Shown here in pieces: positions 1 to 7,033 of a stretch of 20,968 nt of DNA. The notes under the pieces are model-generated. The model saw only the letters and a list, made by a program, of their open reading frames with translations, did not search any database and had not been told where the DNA came from. Positions within the stretch are counted from its first letter, which is position 1, and each line of letters starts with the position of its first letter. Origin of the DNA: CAZQLE01 sp964593905 (GTDB lineage: Bacteria; Chloroflexota; Anaerolineae; Anaerolineales; Anaerolineaceae); assembly GCA_964593905.1 (NCBI GenBank), contig CAZQLE010000052.1, positions 1-20,968 on the forward strand, read 5' to 3'. Position numbers and translations under genes: made by a program.

Positions 1-119
1 ATGTGAACATGGAAGTTGAACTGATCGTCAATGTGGCGCTGGAACAGGGTTCCAAATTTGCAATTCGTGAAGGTGGTCTGACGGTGGGCGCCGGTGTGAT
101 CACCAAGATTCTGGATTAG
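1..119 (+). CDS. tuf: Elongation factor Tu, C-terminal end (partial)
   Basis: Only the last 38 complete codons are in the window, read in the frame starting at base 3 and ending at TAG 117-119. The peptide begins VNMEVEL and ends TVGAGVITKILD, which is the well-known C-terminal barrel end of EF-Tu (FAIREGG and VGAGV are family signatures). EF-Tu is the GTPase that delivers aminoacyl-tRNA to the ribosome in the cytoplasm. The GTPase domain lies left of the window. It sits 10 nt before rpsJ, the classic str-to-S10 junction, so the two are probably cotranscribed. The call is firm although the gene is cut by the window edge. Confidence 0.95.
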   Translation, partial: VNMEVELIVNVALEQGSKFAIREGGLTVGAGVITKILD

Positions 120-129
120 GCAGATTAGA

Positions 130-438
130 ATGGCTAAGCAAAAGATCCGTATCCGTCTGAAAGCTTATGATCACCGAGTGCTGGACCAATCCGCGAAGCG
201 GATTGTGGAAACGGCAGAACGCAGCGGCGCCCATGTAGTAGGGCCGGTTCCCCTGCCGACAAAAATTGAGCGGTTTACTGTGCGCCGTTCAACCTTTATT
301 GATAAAGATTCACACGAACATTTTGAAATTCGCACCCACAATCGTCTGATTGACGTGTTGGATCCGGATTCGAAGACCATCGATATGTTGATGCGTCTCA
401 ATCTGCCCGCGGGTGTGGATATCGAAATCAAGATCTAG
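130..438 (+). CDS. rpsJ: 30S ribosomal protein S10
   Basis: The 102-residue product matches bacterial S10 in length. It shows the family landmarks: the KIRIRLKAYDH start, VGPVPLPT near residue 40, and DSHEHFEIRTHNRLIDV near residues 60-76. S10 sits in the 30S head and, as NusE, also takes part in transcription antitermination in other bacteria. The ATG at 130 follows tuf by 10 nt with a weak AGG at 118-120. In the textbook S10 operon rplC would follow at once. Here 285 non-coding bases intervene, so rpsJ probably closes the tuf transcript rather than opening the L3-L4 one. Confidence 0.98.
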   Translation: MAKQKIRIRLKAYDHRVLDQSAKRIVETAERSGAHVVGPVPLPTKIERFTVRRSTFIDKDSHEHFEIRTHNRLIDVLDPDSKTIDMLMRLNLPAGVDIEIKI

Positions 439-480
439 GGAAACCAAAATCGACAGCAAGGCAATTAACAGGAATACCCG

Positions 481-513
481 GGAGCAGTGCAGGCACAAGT
501 CTCGCACTGCTCC
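481..513 (+). terminator. Perfect 10-bp inverted repeat after rpsJ (possible terminator or attenuator)
   Basis: The arm GGAGCAGTGC at 481-490 is perfectly complementary to GCACTGCTCC at 504-513, with a 13-nt loop. It starts 43 nt after the rpsJ stop. The next bases are TATCTCTGGC, not a T-run, so it is not a textbook intrinsic terminator. It may instead be a Rho-associated 3' end, an RNA-stability stem or an attenuator. Its position between rpsJ and a promoter candidate favours an end-of-transcript role. Confidence 0.55.
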
Positions 514-539
514 TATCTCTGGCGTATTTGCCAGTTTTG

Positions 540-548
540 TGGTAGAAT
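540..548 (+). promoter_or_regulatory. Candidate extended -10 promoter for rplC operon
   Basis: The sequence TG-G-TAGAAT at 540-548 matches an extended -10 element (TGnTATAAT with one mismatch). No convincing -35 lies 16-18 nt upstream: the 17-nt position reads TGGCGT. Transcription would begin near 555, leaving a leader of about 170 nt before rplC. Its placement just after the inverted repeat at 481-513 makes biological sense. The motif is short, so confidence is moderate. Confidence 0.4.
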
Positions 549-723
549 AATGCGGTTTGGTGAAAGCCAGACCACATACGTGGGGTAAGAGCCGTTCAGG
601 CAAGCGCACGCAACCAGACCCAGGGTGACGCTACCGAATTGCTGACTGCTCCGCTGAGAGGATGATGCAGCCTGGCCCAGGCTAACAGTCCTCTGCAACA
701 CATTTTACAAGGAGAAAACTGAG
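549..723 (+). promoter_or_regulatory. Structured untranslated leader upstream of rplC
   Basis: No coding frame of ribosomal type occurs here. A nested hairpin is visible. The outer arms AGAGGA (657-662) and TCCTCT (689-694) enclose a perfect inner stem, AGCCTG (669-674) with CAGGCT (678-683) and loop GCC. A smaller CCAC/GTGG stem lies around 572-584. The hairpin ends about 15 nt before the ribosome binding site AGGAG at 710-714. Leaders before S10-type operons bind a ribosomal protein (L4 in E. coli) for feedback control. A similar role is inferred, not shown. Confidence 0.45.
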
Positions 724-1353
724 ATGTTTAAAGGGCTGATTGGCAAGAAAATCGGCATGACCCAGATTTTCGATGAAACCGGCGTTGCTATTCCAGTAAC
801 CCTCATCGAAGCTGGGCCTTGCTATGTTACCCAGGTTCGCACTGTTGAACACAATGGGTACAGCTCCGTACAGCTCGGCTATGGCGAAGCCAAGCCGAAG
901 CGCGTCTCGGGTGGCGAATTAGGTCATCTGAAACGCAACAACTTGCCGCCGCTGCGTTTCTTGCGCGAATTTCGCGTAAAGAGCGCTGAGGTCACCGAAG
1001 GTACTACGGTGGCCGTTGACGTGTTTGCCGTAGGCGAACGCGTTGATGTTGTTGGCACCAGCAAGGGACGTGGTTTTCAGGGTGGTGTGAAGCGTTACCA
1101 CTTCCGTGGTGGTCCGAAGACTCATGGTCAGTCGGATCGTTGGCGCGCCCCGGGTTCTCGTGGTTCGGGAACTACGCCGGGTCGTGTGTATAAAGGTTCC
1201 CGAGGTCCCGGTCATATGGGCAATGACCGCGTCACGGCGCAGAACCTGAAGGTTGCCCTGGTTGACCCCGAACGCAACCTGATCGGTGTCAAGGGCGCGA
1301 TTCCTGGCGCGCGCGGTGGTCTCGTATTGATAAAGGAAGCGCGAAAGCAGTAA
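724..1353 (+). CDS. rplC: 50S ribosomal protein L3
   Basis: The 209-residue product has the normal L3 length. It opens with KGLIGKKIGMTQIF, and its central loop GPKTHGQSDRWRAPGSRG (about residues 137-154) and TPGRVYKG / GHMG are the L3 signature. That loop reaches toward the peptidyl-transferase centre. L3 is an early 23S rRNA assembly protein. The start ATG has AGGAG at 710-714, 9 nt upstream. It is the first gene after the break in the S10 operon and appears to lead the transcript rplC-rplD-rplW-rplB. Confidence 0.98.
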   Translation: MFKGLIGKKIGMTQIFDETGVAIPVTLIEAGPCYVTQVRTVEHNGYSSVQLGYGEAKPKRVSGGELGHLKRNNLPPLRFLREFRVKSAEVTEGTTVAVDVFAVGERVDVVGTSKGRGFQGGVKRYHFRGGPKTHGQSDRWRAPGSRGSGTTPGRVYKGSRGPGHMGNDRVTAQNLKVALVDPERNLIGVKGAIPGARGGLVLIKEARKQ

Positions 1354-1401
1354 GCCTCTGGGCGGCTGACTGTTTTCCTGCGCAAAGGGAGCGAAGGTAC
1401 T

Positions 1402-2028
1402 ATGTTAGTGGATGTCTTCAACATGCAGGGCGAGAAGGTTAAGCAGGTGGAACTGCCCGCCGGCATCTTCGAAGCCCCCATCTATGTGGATTTGATGCAC
1501 CAGGCGTATGTTCGCCAGATGGCGAATGCGCGTCTTGGTACGCACGAAACCAAGGTCCGGGGCGAAGTCTCGGGTGGCGGCCGCAAACCGTGGCGCCAAA
1601 AGGGCACCGGCCGCGCTCGTCAGGGTTCCATTCGCGCTGCCCAATGGAAAGGTGGCGGTAAGATTCATACACCGCACCCGCGCGATTATACCCAGGCGAT
1701 GCCGCGCAAAATGCGCCAGGCGGCCCTGCGCTCGGCTCTTTCTGCAAAAGCTGCAGAATCCGGGATCGTTGTGGTGGAAGAGCTGAATCTGGCGGAAGCA
1801 AAAACTCGTCTGATGGCTCAGGCCCTGGATAAACTGGTTGGCGGCTCAAGCGCACTCGTTGTGATCCCTGAAAAGGGCGCCTACGAGGTCGTGATTCGTT
1901 CAACCAACAACTTGCCAGATGCCAAGATCCTGTTGGCCAATTACCTGAATATTCGTGATCTGCTCAGCTTCGACAAACTGGTTCTGCCATTGTCGGCGCT
2001 GAACGTGATTGAAGCCAACCTGGGTTAG
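1402..2028 (+). CDS. rplD: 50S ribosomal protein L4
   Basis: The protein has 208 residues and starts MLVDVFNMQGEKV, close to the usual L4 opening. The internal extension that lines the peptide exit tunnel is present, rich in Gly, Arg and Lys (GGGRKPWRQKGTGRARQGS, about residues 55-73). The C-terminal half carries ARKILL-like LPDAKILLANYLNIRDLLS. L4 binds 23S rRNA and in E. coli represses its own operon. GGGAG at 1387-1391 and AAGG at 1394-1397 precede the ATG. The 48-nt gap after rplC holds nothing else recognisable. Confidence 0.98.
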   Translation: MLVDVFNMQGEKVKQVELPAGIFEAPIYVDLMHQAYVRQMANARLGTHETKVRGEVSGGGRKPWRQKGTGRARQGSIRAAQWKGGGKIHTPHPRDYTQAMPRKMRQAALRSALSAKAAESGIVVVEELNLAEAKTRLMAQALDKLVGGSSALVVIPEKGAYEVVIRSTNNLPDAKILLANYLNIRDLLSFDKLVLPLSALNVIEANLG

Positions 2029-2041
2029 GCAGGAGGAAGAA

Positions 2042-2344
2042 ATGACGACGATTTATGATATTCTCCGCCGCCCGCTGGTGACTGAAAAGTCAAACTATCA
2101 ATCGGCAAAACTGCACCAGTATGTGTTTGAGGTTATGGATAACGTGACCCGCACGCAGGTGAAAGATGCGGTTGAGCAGTTGTTCGATGTAACTGTGGTC
2201 CGGGTGAACATCATCAATATGCCCGCCAAGCGAACCCGCCGCGCGCGCAGCCGCCGGATGGTGGTTCGCAACGCCGGGTACAAAAAAGCTATTGTGACCC
2301 TTTCGCCCGCGGATCGCATTCCATTCTTTGAAGGGGTTGAGTAA
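2042..2344 (+). CDS. rplW: 50S ribosomal protein L23
   Basis: This is a 100-residue L23, starting MTTIYDILRRPLVTEKS, the standard opening of the family. The C-terminal part has VRRVN-like VVRVNIINMPAKRTRR. L23 sits at the tunnel exit and docks trigger factor and SRP. The frame stays open upstream to 2009, but that would overlap rplD and lacks a binding site. The ATG at 2042 has AGGAGGAAG immediately upstream (2031-2039), so it is chosen. The stop TAA overlaps the rplB ATG by one base, suggesting translational coupling. Confidence 0.97.
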   Translation: MTTIYDILRRPLVTEKSNYQSAKLHQYVFEVMDNVTRTQVKDAVEQLFDVTVVRVNIINMPAKRTRRARSRRMVVRNAGYKKAIVTLSPADRIPFFEGVE

Positions 2345-3183
2345 TGGCTGTCAAAGTTTATAAACCCGTAACCCCCGGTCTGCGCGGCATGACTGGTTAC
2401 ACCTTCGAAGAGATCACCAAGTCGAAGCCGGAACGATCGCTGATCGTTATCTTGAAAAAGAACGCGGGCCGCAATATGCATGGCCGTGTTACCGTTCGCC
2501 ATCGTGGCGGCGGCGCTCGCCGGTTTATTCGTCTGGTGGATTTCAAACGCGATAAGCGCACGATCCCCGCCCGTGTAACGGCGATTGAATATGACCCCAA
2601 CCGCACGGCCCGTCTGGCTTTGCTGACCTATGCCGATGGCGAGAAGCGCTATATCATCGCCCCGGTGGGTCTCAAGGTCGGTGATGCGGTCATGGCTGGC
2701 ACCGGCGCTGAAATTCGCCCCGGCAACAGTCTGCCGATCTCCAACATCCCCGTGGGTACCATGGTCCACAATATCGAACTGCGGGAAGGCAAAGGCGGCC
2801 AACTGGTGCGCGCTGCCGGTGGTTCGGCTCAGCTGCTGGCAAAAGAAGGCGACTATGCTCAGATCCGCCTGCCATCGGGTGAAGTTCGCCTGGTTCGCCA
2901 GGTGTGCTACGCCACGGTTGGCCAGGTTGGCAATGTGGAGCATGGCAATATCAAGCTTGGTAAAGCCGGTCGCAAGCGCCACATGGGCATCCGTCCGACC
3001 GTCCGCGGCACCGCAATGTCTCCTCGCGACCATCCGCATGGTGGTGGTGAAGGTCGTCAGCCGGTGGGTATGTCTGGTCCGAAGACTCCGTGGGGCCGCC
3101 CGGCTCTGGGTTACAAGACCCGCCGCAATAAGAAGACCAGCCAGTTCATCGTACGCCGCCGCAATGCGGGCAGCGGACGGTAA
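2344..3183 (+). CDS. rplB: 50S ribosomal protein L2
   Basis: The 279-residue product has full L2 length. It opens MAVKVYKPVTPGLRGMTG and contains GRNMHGRVTVRHRGGGARR (about 39-57). The catalytic-centre-proximal loop DHPHGGGEGRQPVG is around residues 229-242, including the conserved His pair H230/H232. The tail GYKTRRNKKTSQFIVRRR is typical. L2 is a primary 23S rRNA binder needed for subunit joining and peptidyl transferase structure. It starts on the last base of rplW's stop (TAATG), so reinitiation is likely. Confidence 0.98.
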   Translation: MAVKVYKPVTPGLRGMTGYTFEEITKSKPERSLIVILKKNAGRNMHGRVTVRHRGGGARRFIRLVDFKRDKRTIPARVTAIEYDPNRTARLALLTYADGEKRYIIAPVGLKVGDAVMAGTGAEIRPGNSLPISNIPVGTMVHNIELREGKGGQLVRAAGGSAQLLAKEGDYAQIRLPSGEVRLVRQVCYATVGQVGNVEHGNIKLGKAGRKRHMGIRPTVRGTAMSPRDHPHGGGEGRQPVGMSGPKTPWGRPALGYKTRRNKKTSQFIVRRRNAGSGR

Positions 3184-3223
3184 CCCGGTTGTGCGGTCAG
3201 TTTGGTAAGAGAGGAACGAAGAT

Positions 3224-3499
3224 ATGTCTCGATCGTTGAAAAAGGGACCGTTTATTGCCCCGAAACTCTTGAAGAAGATTGAACTGATGAACGCCTCAGG
3301 CGACAAAAAGGTGATTCGCACCTGGAGCCGGGCGAGCGTCATCTTCCCCCAGATGGTGGGTCACACAATTGCGGTGCATGACGGCCGCCGACATGTACCC
3401 ATCTATATCACCGAAAACATGGTCGGGCATCGCTTGGGCGAATTTGCCCCCACCCGCCACTTCCGCGGTCATGTTTCGGAGAAATCTTCGAAGAGGTAA
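3224..3499 (+). CDS. rpsS: 30S ribosomal protein S19
   Basis: The 91-residue product has the usual S19 length and the opening MSRSLKKGPFIAPKLLKK. The signature TWSRASVIFPQMVGHTIAVHDG is around residues 32-53, followed by the MVGHRLGEFAPTR block. S19 lies in the 30S head beside S13 and contacts the A-site finger. GAGAGGAACG at 3209-3218 serves as ribosome binding site. The 40-nt gap after rplB is unremarkable, and the gene is 3 nt from rplV. Confidence 0.98.
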   Translation: MSRSLKKGPFIAPKLLKKIELMNASGDKKVIRTWSRASVIFPQMVGHTIAVHDGRRHVPIYITENMVGHRLGEFAPTRHFRGHVSEKSSKR

Positions 3500-3502
3500 C
3501 AC

Positions 3503-3850
3503 ATGGCAACGGATATTCGTGCAAAACTAAGCAATTGTGAGGTTTCGGCCCAGAAAGTGCGGCTGGTGATCGACTTGGTGCGCGGGAAACCCGCCGTCGA
3601 TGCCCTGAACACACTTCAGTTCACCACCAAAGTAGCCGCCCAGCATGTTCACAAACTGCTGGCCTCTGCTGTAGCGAACGCTGAAGAAAACTATGGCCTG
3701 AACCGGGATGATCTGATGGTTTATGCCATCACTGCTGATGAGGCGCCCACTCGCAAGTGGCGCCGGTTCGGTGCGCGCGGCCGCTTCAAGCCCATTTTGC
3801 GGCGCAATTCGCATATTTCTGTGATCCTGCGCGAACGGGCGTCGAAATAG
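3503..3850 (+). CDS. rplV: 50S ribosomal protein L22
   Basis: The protein has 115 residues and is recognisable as L22 from SAQKVRLVIDLVRGK (about 15-29), ALNTLQFTTKVAA and the C-terminal RFGARGRFKPILRRNSHISVILRE. The last block includes the beta-hairpin that reaches into the exit tunnel, where macrolide-resistance changes occur in other bacteria. L22 binds all 23S domains. The ATG lies 3 nt after the rpsS stop and uses GAAGAGG inside rpsS as its binding site. Confidence 0.97.
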   Translation: MATDIRAKLSNCEVSAQKVRLVIDLVRGKPAVDALNTLQFTTKVAAQHVHKLLASAVANAEENYGLNRDDLMVYAITADEAPTRKWRRFGARGRFKPILRRNSHISVILRERASK

Positions 3851-3907
3851 CACGTGGGTTGGGTAGGGCAGCGCTCTACCCGCTCGAAAGGGACACCAGG
3901 AGATCAT

Positions 3908-4585
3908 ATGGGTCGTAAAGTTCATCCAATTGGATTTCGTCTGAATATAAACAAGCCCTGGGACGGGCGCTGGTACGCCGAAGGCAGCGAATTTGCTGAC
4001 CAACTGCACCAGGACCTGGCCATCCGTGAACTGGTTCACGCTGAAACCGGCAAAGCTGGCGTTTCGCGTGTTGAGGTTGAACGGTTCCCGGGCAAAGTGA
4101 AAGTTGTTGTTCACACCGCCAAACCCGGCATTTTAATCGGCCGCAAAGGCGAAACCGTGAAGAAGATCCGCCAGTCATTGGAAGCCATGACCGCGAAGAA
4201 AATTGATCTTGAAATCAAAGAGATCAAATCGCCCGACATGGATGCCTATCTGGTGGCTGTAAATATTGCTGGGCAGATCGAACGCCGCGTGAGCTATCGC
4301 CGCGCGATGAAACGAGCTATCCAACAAGCCATGCGTCAGGGCGCCCTGGGTGTAAAAATCGAGGTTGCCGGACGTTTGAGCGGCGCAGAAATGGCCCGCA
4401 GCGTATGGCTGCGCGAAGGGCGTGTTCCTCTGCAGACTCTGCGCGCCGACATCGACTTCGCCCGCTATGAGGCTCTCACCACCTACGGCCAGATCGGTAT
4501 CAAGGCCTGGATCTATAAGGGCAATGTTTTGCCCGAAATGGAAGAAAAGGTTGAGCCGACAGAAGGTGTGTACGTCAGCGAATAA
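3908..4585 (+). CDS. rpsC: 30S ribosomal protein S3
   Basis: The 225-residue product starts MGRKVHPIGFRL, the invariant S3 opening. The KH domain spans about residues 40-110, with the RNA-binding GRKG loop at 78-81. The C-terminal domain has GRLSGAEMARSVWLREGRVPLQTLRADIDF. S3 helps form the mRNA entry site and has helicase function there. An open frame extends upstream to 3854, but those codons are not S3-like. The ATG at 3908 has CCAGGAG at 3895-3901, so it is chosen. Confidence 0.97.
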   Translation: MGRKVHPIGFRLNINKPWDGRWYAEGSEFADQLHQDLAIRELVHAETGKAGVSRVEVERFPGKVKVVVHTAKPGILIGRKGETVKKIRQSLEAMTAKKIDLEIKEIKSPDMDAYLVAVNIAGQIERRVSYRRAMKRAIQQAMRQGALGVKIEVAGRLSGAEMARSVWLREGRVPLQTLRADIDFARYEALTTYGQIGIKAWIYKGNVLPEMEEKVEPTEGVYVSE

Positions 4586-4593
4586 TTCCTACA

Positions 4594-4609
4594 CCGGGGC
4601 GGCTCCCGG
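4594..4609 (+). other. Small GC-rich hairpin before rplP
   Basis: CCGGGG (4594-4599) pairs with TCCCGG (4604-4609), including one G-T pair, around the tetraloop CGGC. It fills the short gap between rpsC and rplP and ends 24 nt before the rplP start. No T-run follows, so termination is unlikely. It may affect mRNA processing or coupling, but a chance stem in GC-rich sequence is also possible. Confidence 0.35.
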
Positions 4610-4633
4610 GTAGTATTGAAAGAGGTAGCGATT

Positions 4634-5062
4634 ATGTTGATGCCAAAGCGTGTGAAATACCGCAAGCAACAGCGCGGTCGAATGAGGGGTAAGGCGCTAC
4701 GCGGCGCTGAAGTCTCATTCGGTGAATTTGGTCTGCAGGCAGTTGAACCGGGTTGGGTTTCGGCTCGCCAGTTAGAGGCAGCTCGCCGTGCGCTGACGCG
4801 TGTGATGAAACGCCGTGGAAAAGTATGGCTGCGTGTCTTCCCCGACAAGCCCTACACCCACCGACCTCCCGAAACCCGTATGGGTAAGGGTAAAGGTGGT
4901 GTGGAATACTGGGTGGCCGTGGTGAAACCGGGCCGTGTTATGTTCGAGATTGGCGGTCTTCCTGAAGCAATCGCAATTGAAGCATTGCACCAGGCTGCTT
5001 ACAAGTTCTCGATCAGGACAAAAGTGGTTGCCCGCCACGAAGGTACAGGAGAGCAGGCATGA
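4634..5062 (+). CDS. rplP: 50S ribosomal protein L16
   Basis: The protein has 142 residues and starts MLMPKRVKYRKQQRGRM, the standard L16 opening. The block PDKPYTHRPPETRMGKGKG (about 74-92) includes the Arg (usually R81) that is hydroxylated in some bacteria, and GRVMFEIGG follows. L16 organises the A-site of the 50S subunit. An upstream TTG at 4616 is in frame but gives non-family residues. The ATG at 4634 with AAAGAGG at 4619-4625 is chosen. Its stop overlaps the rpmC start as ATGA. Confidence 0.97.
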   Translation: MLMPKRVKYRKQQRGRMRGKALRGAEVSFGEFGLQAVEPGWVSARQLEAARRALTRVMKRRGKVWLRVFPDKPYTHRPPETRMGKGKGGVEYWVAVVKPGRVMFEIGGLPEAIAIEALHQAAYKFSIRTKVVARHEGTGEQA

Positions 5063-5271
5063 AACCGGCAGAAATTCGACTTTTGTCTATTAATGAAATT
5101 CAAAACAAGCTGGCAGATGTCCGGCACGAATATATGAACCTGCGGTTCCAGATCGTGACCGGCCAGTTGACCGATACCAGCCGCCTTAAGAAGGTCCGCC
5201 GCGAAATCGCGCGTTTCGAGACCGTCCTGCGCGAGCGGGAAGTGAAAAGCCAGCAGGAAGGTGAGAAATGA
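5059..5271 (+). CDS. rpmC: 50S ribosomal protein L29
   Basis: The 70-residue product has the two-helix L29 pattern: a KPAEIRLLSINEIQ opening, then the signature LRFQIVTGQLTDTSRLKKVRREIAR (about 28-52). L29 sits near the tunnel exit beside L23 and contributes to the trigger factor docking site. The ATG at 5059 overlaps the rplP stop by 4 nt (ATGA), and GGAGAGCAGG upstream supplies the binding site. Its own stop overlaps rpsQ the same way, so three genes are translationally linked. Confidence 0.96.
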   Translation: MKPAEIRLLSINEIQNKLADVRHEYMNLRFQIVTGQLTDTSRLKKVRREIARFETVLREREVKSQQEGEK

Positions 5272-5528
5272 ACGAACGGCGACGCATGATCGGCGTGGTA
5301 AAGAGCAACAAAATGATGAAGACGGTTGTTGTCGAGATCAAGCGCAGCTTCCGCCATCCTCTGTATGGGAAAGTCGTCCACACTTCCATGCGGGTGAAAG
5401 CACACGATGAACTTGGTTGCCAGATTGGCGACGAAGTGCAGATTGTGGAAAGCCGCCCGCTCTCGAAAGAAAAAAGCTGGGTGGTCGAAACCGTAGTCAA
5501 GCGGCAGTTGGCCGGAGAAGGAGCATAA
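5268..5528 (+). CDS. rpsQ: 30S ribosomal protein S17
   Basis: The protein has 86 residues and shows the OB-fold S17 pattern: GVVKSNKMMKTVVVEI near the start, HPLYGKVV at about 31-38, the KAHDE block, and GDEVQIVESRPLSKEKSW towards the end. S17 is a primary 16S rRNA binder in the 30S body. It begins in a 4-nt ATGA overlap with rpmC, preceded by GCAGGAAGGTGAG. The length and the motifs are ordinary for the family. Confidence 0.97.
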   Translation: MNERRRMIGVVKSNKMMKTVVVEIKRSFRHPLYGKVVHTSMRVKAHDELGCQIGDEVQIVESRPLSKEKSWVVETVVKRQLAGEGA

Positions 5529-5531
5529 GCC

Positions 5532-5903
5532 ATGATTCAGCATGAGTCTCGTCTGAAAGTGGCCGACAACACCGGTGCCCGCGAACTGCTGGTAATGCAC
5601 GTAATGGGCGGCTCAACCCGCCACTACGGTTCGGTTGGTGATGTGGTGGTAGCTGCTGTAAAATCAGCTGCTCCGCAGGGCTCAGTCAAGAAAAGCGATG
5701 TAGTGAAGGCTGTGATCGTCCGCTGCGCGAAAGAATGGCGCCGTGAAGATGGCTCGACCATTCGCTTCGATGACAATGCTGCCGTCATTTTGGATAATGA
5801 TGGCACGAACCCCAAAGGCACCCGCATTTTTGGGCCGGTGGCGCGCGAACTGCGCGATAAAGGTTTTATGAAGATCGTCTCACTGGCGCCGGAAGTGCTT
5901 TAG
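5532..5903 (+). CDS. rplN: 50S ribosomal protein L14
   Basis: The 123-residue product matches L14, one residue from the common 122. It opens MIQHESRLKVADNTGAREL and contains the signature region KSAAPQGSVKKSDVVKAVIVR and RFDDNAAVILDNDGTNPKGTRIFGPVARELR. L14 lies at the subunit interface, forms bridges to the 30S, and is the docking site of the silencing factor RsfS. It starts 3 nt after rpsQ, with AAGGAG at 5518-5523 as binding site. Confidence 0.98.
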   Translation: MIQHESRLKVADNTGARELLVMHVMGGSTRHYGSVGDVVVAAVKSAAPQGSVKKSDVVKAVIVRCAKEWRREDGSTIRFDDNAAVILDNDGTNPKGTRIFGPVARELRDKGFMKIVSLAPEVL

Positions 5904-5931
5904 GCGCGAAATTGGAATGGAGCGAAGCGAA

Positions 5932-6264
5932 ATGAAGGCTAAGATTCGCAAGGGTGATTCTGTTGAAATTATCAGCGGTCGCTCTGAAGATAAAGGCAAA
6001 CGCGGCGAGGTCATTAAAGTCCAGCCGGAAGAAAACCGCGTGGTCGTTCAGGGCGTGAACATGCGCACGAAGCATCAGCGCCAGGTTCAGGCACAGGGCC
6101 GAACGGTAAACCCGGGTTTGGTGCGCTTTGAGGCGCCCATCCATGTTTCCAACGTGATGTTGGTTTGCCCCAAGTGTGGCAAGGCTGCTCGGGTTGGCTT
6201 CAGCCGCGAAGGCGATAAATCGCAGCGCGTTTGCAAAAAGTGCAACGCCCTGATTGATGCATAG
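5932..6264 (+). CDS. rplX: 50S ribosomal protein L24 with C-terminal four-Cys ribbon
   Basis: The protein has 110 residues. The KOW motif GDSVEIISGRSEDKGKRGEV is at about 8-27, and the family pattern GVNMRTKH is at 41-48. L24 starts 50S assembly by binding the 5' end of 23S rRNA. The C-terminal part has CPKCG (C79, C82) and CKKC (C101, C104), a zinc-ribbon pattern seen in many but not all bacterial L24. A longer start at 5917 is in frame. The ATG at 5932 is preferred because GGAG (5919-5922) is at proper spacing and the residues match the family start. Confidence 0.95.
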   Translation: MKAKIRKGDSVEIISGRSEDKGKRGEVIKVQPEENRVVVQGVNMRTKHQRQVQAQGRTVNPGLVRFEAPIHVSNVMLVCPKCGKAARVGFSREGDKSQRVCKKCNALIDA

Positions 6265-6287
6265 GGCACCGCGTGGGAGCGTTGAAG

Positions 6288-6830
6288 ATGAACCGAATGA
6301 AAGAAAAGTATCAGAATGATGTCATGCCGGCCTTGATGAAAGGCTTGAGCCTGGCCAATGTGATGGAAGTGCCGCGCATTGAAAAGGTTGTGATCAACAT
6401 TGGCATGGGCGAAGCAATGGATAACCCGAAGATGTTAGACGCTGCGGTGAGTGATCTGTTGCAGATTACCGGCCAAAAACCGGTGATCACCAAGGCTCGC
6501 AAGAGCATTGCCAACTTCAAACTGCGCGAGGGCCGCGCGATCGGTGCGAAAGTTACACTGCGTGGCGAAAAGATGTGGTCGTTCCTCGATCGTCTGATGA
6601 ACATTGTGCTGCCGCGTGTGCGCGACTTTCGCGGTATCCCCGATGACGCCTTTGACGGCCGCGGCAATTACACCCTGGGTTTGCGCGAGCAGTTGATCTT
6701 CCCCGAGATTGAATACGACAAGATCGACAAGGTCCGCGGTATGGAAATTACCATTGTGACCACCGCTCGTTCAGACGCGCAGGCAGCCATGCTGTTGGAC
6801 ATGCTCGGCATGCCTTTCAGGAAGGGATAA
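6288..6830 (+). CDS. rplE: 50S ribosomal protein L5
   Basis: This L5 has 180 residues, starting MNRMKEKYQNDVMPALM. Landmarks are VPRIEKVVINIGMGEA (about 29-44), the signature block ITGQKPVITKARKSIANFKLREG, and GRGNYTLGLREQLIFPEIEYDK near residue 130. L5 binds 5S rRNA in the central protuberance and contacts P-site tRNA. An in-frame GTG at 6273 exists, but GGGAG (6275-6279) sits 8 nt before the ATG at 6288, which is chosen. The stop lies one base before rpsZ. Confidence 0.96.
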   Translation: MNRMKEKYQNDVMPALMKGLSLANVMEVPRIEKVVINIGMGEAMDNPKMLDAAVSDLLQITGQKPVITKARKSIANFKLREGRAIGAKVTLRGEKMWSFLDRLMNIVLPRVRDFRGIPDDAFDGRGNYTLGLREQLIFPEIEYDKIDKVRGMEITIVTTARSDAQAAMLLDMLGMPFRKG

Positions 6831-6831
6831 T

Positions 6832-7014
6832 ATGGCAAAGAAATGCATGAATTATCGTGAAATGCGGCGGGAATATCCAACCCAGGTTCGAAATCGCTGC
6901 CGAATCTGCGGTCGCCCGCGTGGGTATATCAGACGGTTTGGTCTGTGCCGCATCTGCTTCCGTGAACTGGCGCTTAGCGGCCAGATTCCCGGTGTGACGA
7001 AGTCGTCTTGGTAG
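6832..7014 (+). CDS. rpsZ: 30S ribosomal protein S14, zinc-binding (type Z)
   Basis: The short 60-residue product is the zinc form of S14, not the roughly 100-residue zinc-free form. The four ligands are C23, C26, C39 and C42 (spacing C-x2-C-x12-C-x2-C), flanked by RCRICGRPRGYIRRFGLCRICFREL. The tail ends KSSW, typical of this type. S14 assembles late into the 30S head next to S3 and S10. It starts one base after rplE, using AGGGA at the end of rplE as binding site. Confidence 0.97.
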   Translation: MAKKCMNYREMRREYPTQVRNRCRICGRPRGYIRRFGLCRICFRELALSGQIPGVTKSSW

Positions 7015-7033
7015 GCCATCCGGAGGTAAGAGA

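Noticed and set aside
528..533. TTGCCA as a -35 box for the rplC promoter
   Set aside because: It is only 9 nt from the TAGAAT -10 candidate, far too close for a sigma-70 pair.
2098..3342. A 414-codon open frame on the minus strand
   Set aside because: It is antisense to rplW, rplB and rpsS, which are certain. Its composition reflects the complementary codons and it shows no family pattern.
3854..3907. An N-terminally extended S3
   Set aside because: The extra 18 residues are unlike any S3, and the good ribosome binding site belongs to the ATG at 3908.
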